From Vibrio sinaloensis (GTDB lineage: Bacteria > Pseudomonadota > Gammaproteobacteria > Enterobacterales > Vibrionaceae): a DNA stretch of 40,215 nucleotides. The notes beneath the pieces were generated by a model. The model saw only the letters and a program-made list of their open reading frames with translations. It did not search any database and had not been told where the DNA came from. Shown here piece after piece: positions 35,951-40,215 of this stretch (position 1 is its first letter; each line of letters begins with the position of its first letter). The stretch covers positions 1 through 40,215 of the forward strand of contig NZ_JWLV01000050.1 of assembly GCF_000808535.1 (NCBI RefSeq), read 5' to 3'. Both the position numbers and the translations under genes were made by a program.

Positions 35951-36912
35951 TGGGTCTTACCTTCCGGAGCTGAAACAACCACAGATTGTGCAATGCGCTT
36001 CGCGGTTGCAGGAGGAATATCCCCCACCACAGAAATTTCAAGGTTACCATTCACAAAGCTGTGTAAGGTTCTTCGGCCTTGGCGAACAAGCTGCCCTTTA
36101 AGAGACAAGTTGTCACTGTCAGCAATGTAAACCGAGAAATTGAATAGTCCATCACTGTACATCTGGCTTTCAACCATACGCTCAGTGTTCACCATGCGAT
36201 AACGATTGAGTTCTTTAGGCTCAAAACCACTTGGAATCCAGTTAACACGCCAAAACGACTCTTCTAGCTGCCCTTTTGGCAACGAAAGCACTTCCGGCAA
36301 CTTAACGTCATTCAAACCACTTAGAATCGTACGCACCTGATCATTTACGCTATAGGCAATGGTCCGGTACTGTTCTAGCACTTCCCCGTCACGATCTAAA
36401 AGGTCGGCTCGCAACGGTAGCTTGCTTTTTTCATCCACCCACAAGACATACGAGTAACGAAGACCATCTTTAGGCACCACTCGTAACACCTGACATGCAG
36501 TGCCCGCTTCACGAGCTCGACCAACCTGAATAAAGTCGTAAAACTCACTCAACTCTTCAATATTTGCATTTAACAAAGGTATGGTCGGTGCGACCATGCT
36601 GGAAGAATCAATGGTAAAAGGCTCAACGCCTGGTTCGATATAGCTCACTTCGCCACCGCGACGAATCACTTCTCGAACAGGACCACTGAGATAAACAAGG
36701 TGTGCAAGCTGTTCATCGTCTAGGCGCGCATGACGATAAAGCAAAGGTTCGATGCTGTTTTTCTTGATTAGAATATAGGACAGCTCGTAATTGAGATGCT
36801 GACTTGCTTCGTTCATTTGATGCAACAAAGCCCCTGCAGGCGTTTGCTCTGCAAAGGCTGGGGTTGTATTCAAACTGAACAGTGTCAGCACACTGAACAG
36901 AAATTTTCTCAT
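35947..36912 (-). CDS. rseB: Periplasmic sigma-E regulator RseB
   Basis: RseB binds the periplasmic part of RseA and shields it from DegS until lipopolysaccharide or lipoprotein signals release it. The 321-residue precursor has a signal peptide (MRKFLFSVLTLFSLNTTPAFA) and the MucB/RseB layout: a LolA-like beta domain (about 30-210) joined to a smaller C-terminal domain (about 225-318, starting near WRVNWIPSGFEPKELNRYRM). It overlaps rseA by four bases (ATGA) and rseC by four bases. Confidence 0.97.
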   Translation of the reverse strand: MRKFLFSVLTLFSLNTTPAFAEQTPAGALLHQMNEASQHLNYELSYILIKKNSIEPLLYRHARLDDEQLAHLVYLSGPVREVIRRGGEVSYIEPGVEPFTIDSSSMVAPTIPLLNANIEELSEFYDFIQVGRAREAGTACQVLRVVPKDGLRYSYVLWVDEKSKLPLRADLLDRDGEVLEQYRTIAYSVNDQVRTILSGLNDVKLPEVLSLPKGQLEESFWRVNWIPSGFEPKELNRYRMVNTERMVESQMYSDGLFNFSVYIADSDNLSLKGQLVRQGRRTLHSFVNGNLEISVVGDIPPATAKRIAQSVVVSAPEGKTQ

Positions 36913-37544
36913 TCAACTACCGTTTCTGGGTGATTACTATCTACCGATTCACTCTCGCTGTTTAAACGCAATTGTAGTTCGTAATCTTGTAACATCGCAT
37001 TAATTCGACGTCGTTGCTCCTGAACTGTCGCCTGGCTACTTTGGTTAGAATGCGCCACCGATTCACGGGTCAAACTCACCGGCTCAGCACTTCCAGCAAA
37101 TGGGATAGTCTGCAACACTGGCAGTTGATCCGCCTCTGGCGTTGAGGCATCTCCCCCACCGTATTGCTGGACGCCTAAAATTACGGCCAATGATACACAT
37201 GCAGCCATAGCGACTTGACCAAACTGGTTTAGCCATGCTGGCAACTGGCGTCTCGCTTGTTGAGGCGTTGGTTGCGATTCTTCCACTCGATGCTTGTCAA
37301 GATCCACGACCGAATCGGACGTAGAGAATAACGTATGAGCAGGTTCGTTTTCTAGCGCTAAAGCGACACTTTCAGCGATATTCCACTCCGGCTTTTCCGG
37401 TGCGTCACCACGCATTACATCTCCAATGAGATGATAATTTTTCCAGGTCTGCAGGCAATCTTGGTCATGCTCTAAATCGGTAATCAGAGCCTTATCGACC
37501 AACTCTCCATCCATGAGTGCTGAAAGCTTCTCTTTGTCAGCCAT
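36909..37544 (-). CDS. rseA: Anti-sigma-E factor RseA
   Basis: RseA is a single-pass inner-membrane anti-sigma factor that holds RpoE inactive; DegS and RseP cut it during envelope stress. The 211-residue product has the cytoplasmic sigma-binding part starting MADKEKLSALMDGEL, a membrane helix near residue 105 (VAMAACVSLAVILGVQQYG), and a periplasmic tail that would bear the DegS and RseB sites. I prefer the ATG at 37544, preceded by GGTGA; an upstream in-frame ATG at 37556 adds MVKI only. It starts 26 bases after rpoE. Confidence 0.95.
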   Translation of the reverse strand: MADKEKLSALMDGELVDKALITDLEHDQDCLQTWKNYHLIGDVMRGDAPEKPEWNIAESVALALENEPAHTLFSTSDSVVDLDKHRVEESQPTPQQARRQLPAWLNQFGQVAMAACVSLAVILGVQQYGGGDASTPEADQLPVLQTIPFAGSAEPVSLTRESVAHSNQSSQATVQEQRRRINAMLQDYELQLRLNSESESVDSNHPETVVE

Positions 37545-37570
37545 TATTTTCACCATTACTATTACTGGTA

Positions 37571-38149
37571 TTAGCGTTGCAGAAGAGGTTGAATTTTCTT
37601 TTCAACCGCTTCACGAGCACGGAAGATACGCGAGCGCACCGTTCCGACAGGGCAATCCATCACCGCTGCAATTTCTTCATAACTCAAGCCATCAAGTTCG
37701 CGAAGTGTCATTGCAGTTTTTAAATCATCAGGAAGTGCTTCGATTGCACTGAAAACCACTCGTTTCAATTCTTTGGACAACGTTAAGTTCTCAGGGTTCG
37801 AAATTTCTTTTAAAGCACTTCCAGTTTCGTAATATTCAGCTTCTTCAGTATCTACATCTTGAGCAGGTGGTCTACGCCCCTGAGCCACGATGTAGTTTTT
37901 AGCAGTATTAACCGCGATTCGATACAACCAGGTGTAAAAGGCACTCTCACCTCGAAAACTAGGGATTGCTCGGTACGCCTTAATGAATGCTTCTTGCGCT
38001 ACGTCTGGTACATCACCAGGATTGTTGACGTAACGAGAAATAAGGTTACAAACCTTGTTTTGGTACTTAGTCACCAACAAGTTAAATGCTTGCTTATCCC
38101 CATTCTGAACTCGCTCAATTAACACTTGATCGGTCAGCTGCTCGTTCAT
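37571..38149 (-). CDS. rpoE: RNA polymerase sigma factor RpoE (sigma-E)
   Basis: RpoE is the ECF sigma factor for outer-membrane and periplasmic stress. The 192-residue length is normal. Region 2 is visible as YVNNPGDVPDVAQEAFIKAY and FYTWLYRIAVNTAKNY, and region 4 as LDGLSYEEIAAVMDCPVGTV with the DNA-binding helix. It leads the rpoE-rseA-rseB-rseC operon and diverges from nadB across a 408-base spacer carrying a candidate self-recognised promoter. An AGGAG lies upstream of the ATG at a slightly long spacing. Confidence 0.98.
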   Translation of the reverse strand: MNEQLTDQVLIERVQNGDKQAFNLLVTKYQNKVCNLISRYVNNPGDVPDVAQEAFIKAYRAIPSFRGESAFYTWLYRIAVNTAKNYIVAQGRRPPAQDVDTEEAEYYETGSALKEISNPENLTLSKELKRVVFSAIEALPDDLKTAMTLRELDGLSYEEIAAVMDCPVGTVRSRIFRAREAVEKKIQPLLQR

Positions 38150-38249
38150 TCGAGCGGGTACTCCTATTGTTCTTCGCTCCCACCTTTTTAGATATGAGCA
38201 TTAATTATGCAAAATGTAGTATTGACACCACTGCTTACTTGAGCACTAT

Positions 38250-38276
38250 TGTGACCTAACGAATAAATATAAGTTC
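38250..38276 (-). promoter_or_regulatory. Candidate sigma-E promoter for rpoE
   Basis: On the minus strand GAACTT (38276-38271) is followed after 16 bases by TCACA (38254-38250), against the sigma-E consensus GAACTT-N16-TCTRA. The -35 is perfect, the spacing exact, and the -10 only partly matches. Start would be near 38244, giving a leader of about 95 bases. Autoregulation of rpoE by such a promoter is well established in E. coli. Confidence 0.5.
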
Positions 38277-38404
38277 AATTAATCTTCAAACTATTTTTAC
38301 ACAATGGCGTATCAATAATCCTCATGAGTGGATTGTGAGGATGAGAGTGAAGAAAAGCAATGCCCTTTAACAACAATTGCCTTTATGCAAAGCCATCCGC
38401 ACGG

Positions 38405-38413
38405 TGGTACTAT
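38405..38413 (+). promoter_or_regulatory. Possible extended -10 element ahead of nadB
   Basis: TGGTACTAT fits the TGn-extended -10 pattern. The sequence 17 bases upstream (ATGCAA) is a poor -35. It would leave a leader of about 140 bases before nadB that contains the 38468-38485 hairpin. Confidence 0.3.
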
Positions 38414-38557
38414 AACGGATTGGCTCCCTCGATTTGGGGGTCGCATTGGCAATTCAATGACTAATTTAAGAGCGGGATCGCTCTTTCGCTTCTGTCCTGT
38501 TACGCCGTTTAACAGAGTTGGCAGTGGTAAAATTTAACTCGGGAAAATAAAAGTTTT

Positions 38558-40171
38558 ATGAACGCAAACCGTGAACATCAATGTGATGTGTTAGTGGTGG
38601 GTAGTGGCGCAGCCGGTCTATCGTTGGCGTTACGTGTAGCAAAACATGGCAAAGTCATCGTGCTAAGTAAGGGGCCACGCAGTGAAGGGGCAACCTACTA
38701 TGCGCAAGGGGGGATTGCCGCAGTCTTTGATGAATCCGACAGTATCGAGTCACATGTGCAAGACACACTCATCGCGGGTGGAGGTATCTGCGAGCAAGAA
38801 TCCGTAGAGTTCATTGCTAAAAACGCAAAGAAATGTGTCCAGTGGCTCATTGATGGAGGTGTACCTTTCGATCGTGAAGATGACGACAGTGATGATGAAC
38901 CCCGTTATCACCTAACCCGCGAAGGGGGACACAGCCATCGTCGTATCCTTCATGCCGCAGATGCGACTGGCATGGCAATGCAAACGTCACTGCAAGACAA
39001 CGTCCATAATCACCCGAATATCACGGTGCTAGAGCGCCATAATGCCTTGGACTTAATCACCGAAGACAAAATTGGTGGCGATGACAAAAAAGTGGTTGGC
39101 GCCTACATTTGGAACCGAAACCAAGAGCAAGTTGAAACTGTTCGCGCGAAATTTGTTGTGCTTGCAACAGGTGGTGCATCCAAAGTGTATCAATACACAT
39201 CCAACCCAGATGTCTCTTCAGGAGACGGTATTGCGATGGCCTGGCGAGCAGGATGCCGCGTTGCAAACTTGGAGTTCAACCAATTCCATCCCACCTGTCT
39301 GTACCATCCAGAGGCGCGCAATTTCTTACTAACAGAAGCCTTACGTGGTGAGGGCGCATACCTTCGGAGGCCAGACGGTTCTCGCTTTATGCCCGACTTC
39401 GATGAACGCGAAGAGCTGGCCCCTCGTGATGTCGTCGCTCGTGCTATCGACTTCGAAATGAAGCGACTGGGCGCGGACTGTATGTATCTAGATATCAGTC
39501 ACAAGCCGGCCGAGTTTATCGAGAAACACTTCCCAACCATCAATATGAGATTGTTGGATTTGGGCATCGATATGACAAAAGAACCAATTCCTGTGGTTCC
39601 TGCTGCGCACTATACCTGTGGCGGTGTCATGGTGAACTTCCAAGGCGAGACCGATTTGGCGCAACTCTATGCGATCGGCGAAGTCAGCTACACCGGCTTG
39701 CATGGTGCGAACCGCATGGCCTCAAACTCTCTGCTTGAGTGTGTAGTTTACGCCTGGTCTGCTGCCAAAGATATCCTCAAGAAGTTAGACCAAGCCGATT
39801 TACCGCCAAGTCTACCTGCGTGGGATGAAAGCCAAGTGAGCTGCTCCGATGAAGAAGTTGTTATCCAACACAACTGGCATGAGCTGCGCCTATTTATGTG
39901 GGACTACATGGGAATAGTACGAACGGACAAACGCTTAGAACGAGCACTACGTCGTATTCAATTGCTTCAGCAAGAGACTCACGAATATTACAGCAACTTT
40001 AAAGTGTCGAATAACCTATTAGAACTGAGGAACTTACTGCAAGTTGCTGAGCTAATGGTGCGTTGTGCGATGGAAAGAAAAGAGAGTCGCGGGCTCCACT
40101 ACACGCTGGATTATCCAGAACAAGCAGAAAACAGTGGACCTACTATTTTAGTGCCTGAAAAACTTCAATAA
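38558..40171 (+). CDS. nadB: L-aspartate oxidase
   Basis: NadB oxidises L-aspartate to iminoaspartate with FAD, using fumarate or oxygen as acceptor; NadA then makes quinolinate for NAD synthesis. The 537-residue flavoprotein has the FAD-binding GSGAAG at 15-20, YYAQGGIAAVF near 48, HSHRRILHAAD-type residues near 130 (GGHSHRRILHAADATG), FNQFHPTCLYHP and RGEGAYLRR in the active site region, and a C-terminal helical domain from about 430. Length is close to the E. coli 540. No nadA lies next to it in this window. Confidence 0.98.
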   Translation: MNANREHQCDVLVVGSGAAGLSLALRVAKHGKVIVLSKGPRSEGATYYAQGGIAAVFDESDSIESHVQDTLIAGGGICEQESVEFIAKNAKKCVQWLIDGGVPFDREDDDSDDEPRYHLTREGGHSHRRILHAADATGMAMQTSLQDNVHNHPNITVLERHNALDLITEDKIGGDDKKVVGAYIWNRNQEQVETVRAKFVVLATGGASKVYQYTSNPDVSSGDGIAMAWRAGCRVANLEFNQFHPTCLYHPEARNFLLTEALRGEGAYLRRPDGSRFMPDFDEREELAPRDVVARAIDFEMKRLGADCMYLDISHKPAEFIEKHFPTINMRLLDLGIDMTKEPIPVVPAAHYTCGGVMVNFQGETDLAQLYAIGEVSYTGLHGANRMASNSLLECVVYAWSAAKDILKKLDQADLPPSLPAWDESQVSCSDEEVVIQHNWHELRLFMWDYMGIVRTDKRLERALRRIQLLQQETHEYYSNFKVSNNLLELRNLLQVAELMVRCAMERKESRGLHYTLDYPEQAENSGPTILVPEKLQ

Positions 40172-40215
40172 ACGCCAACGAAAAAGGAGCTTAGTGCTCT
40201 AATGCCGATCAGTTA

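Larger units (their letters stand above)
38150..38557. other. 408-base spacer between rpoE and nadB
   Basis: This gap holds the divergent promoters. On the rpoE side is a sigma-E-like element (38250-38276). Toward nadB I see an extended -10-like TGGTACTAT at 38405-38413 and a 7-bp hairpin (AAGAGCG-GGAT-CGCTCTT, 38468-38485). A 69-codon open frame (38328-38537) starts with GTG and has no family resemblance, so I do not call it a gene. I recognise no NadR-type operator and no known small RNA. Confidence 0.5.

Noticed and set aside
38328..38537. A 69-codon frame ahead of nadB
   Set aside because: GTG start, no convincing Shine-Dalgarno, no recognisable features. Kept as part of the spacer description.
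40172..40215. A terminator for nadB at the end of the window
   Set aside because: GGAGC/GCTCT is only a 5-bp wobble stem without a T tract, and the window ends too soon to judge.

Overview
This window is ordinary chromosomal DNA from a gamma-proteobacterium. The protein sequences and gene order point to the genus Vibrio, on the larger chromosome. The markers I used are a VarS/BarA-type kinase next to rlmD-relA-mazG-pyrG-eno, an exeA/exeB pair beside cca, and the run rpoE-rseABC-lepAB-rnc-era-recO-pdxJ-acpS. I cannot name the species from sequence alone. I see no rRNA, tRNA, CRISPR array, complete insertion sequence, integrase or phage gene. Almost every gene has a well-known family.

Layout. 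(1) 1-4200, minus strand: the 3'-truncated hldE (LPS heptose synthesis) and glnE. (2) 4310-11018: a chemoreceptor (minus), a six-helix K+ channel-like protein (plus), the CYTH-CHAD triphosphatase ygiF (minus), a PhoU-like TIGR00153 gene and a PiT phosphate transporter (plus), and ygiM (plus). (3) 11067-14746: exeB and exeA (type II secretion assembly, minus), divergent from cca (plus). (4) 14747-15090: a gap holding two terminators and a decayed copy of the 3' end of eno. (5) 15091-22829, minus: eno, pyrG, mazG, relA, rlmD. (6) 22988-25777, plus: barA/varS. (7) 25815-28759, minus: a tightly packed set of outer-membrane porin, small PstS-like periplasmic protein and membrane diguanylate cyclase. 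(8) 28904-38149, minus: acpS, pdxJ, recO, era, rnc, lepB, lepA, rseC, rseB, rseA, rpoE (transcribed from rpoE toward acpS). (9) 38558-40171, plus: nadB.

How the genes work together. The rpoE-rseA-rseB-rseC block is the envelope-stress regulon core with its own anti-sigma system and a candidate sigma-E autoregulatory promoter. lepA/lepB/rnc/era/recO/pdxJ/acpS is the conserved translation, secretion, RNA-processing and cofactor cluster. relA, mazG and pyrG handle nucleotide and alarmone metabolism. TIGR00153 plus PiT form a low-affinity phosphate uptake pair.

The least ordinary items are the degenerate eno 3' duplicate (14862-14990), a near-consensus CRP site positioned as a class II activator site at the pyrG promoter, the porin/PstS-like/GGDEF module whose cyclase lacks a recognisable I-site, and hairpins between lepB and rnc and between the PhoU-like gene and PiT. 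I did not find a clearly new multi-gene defence or mobile system here.
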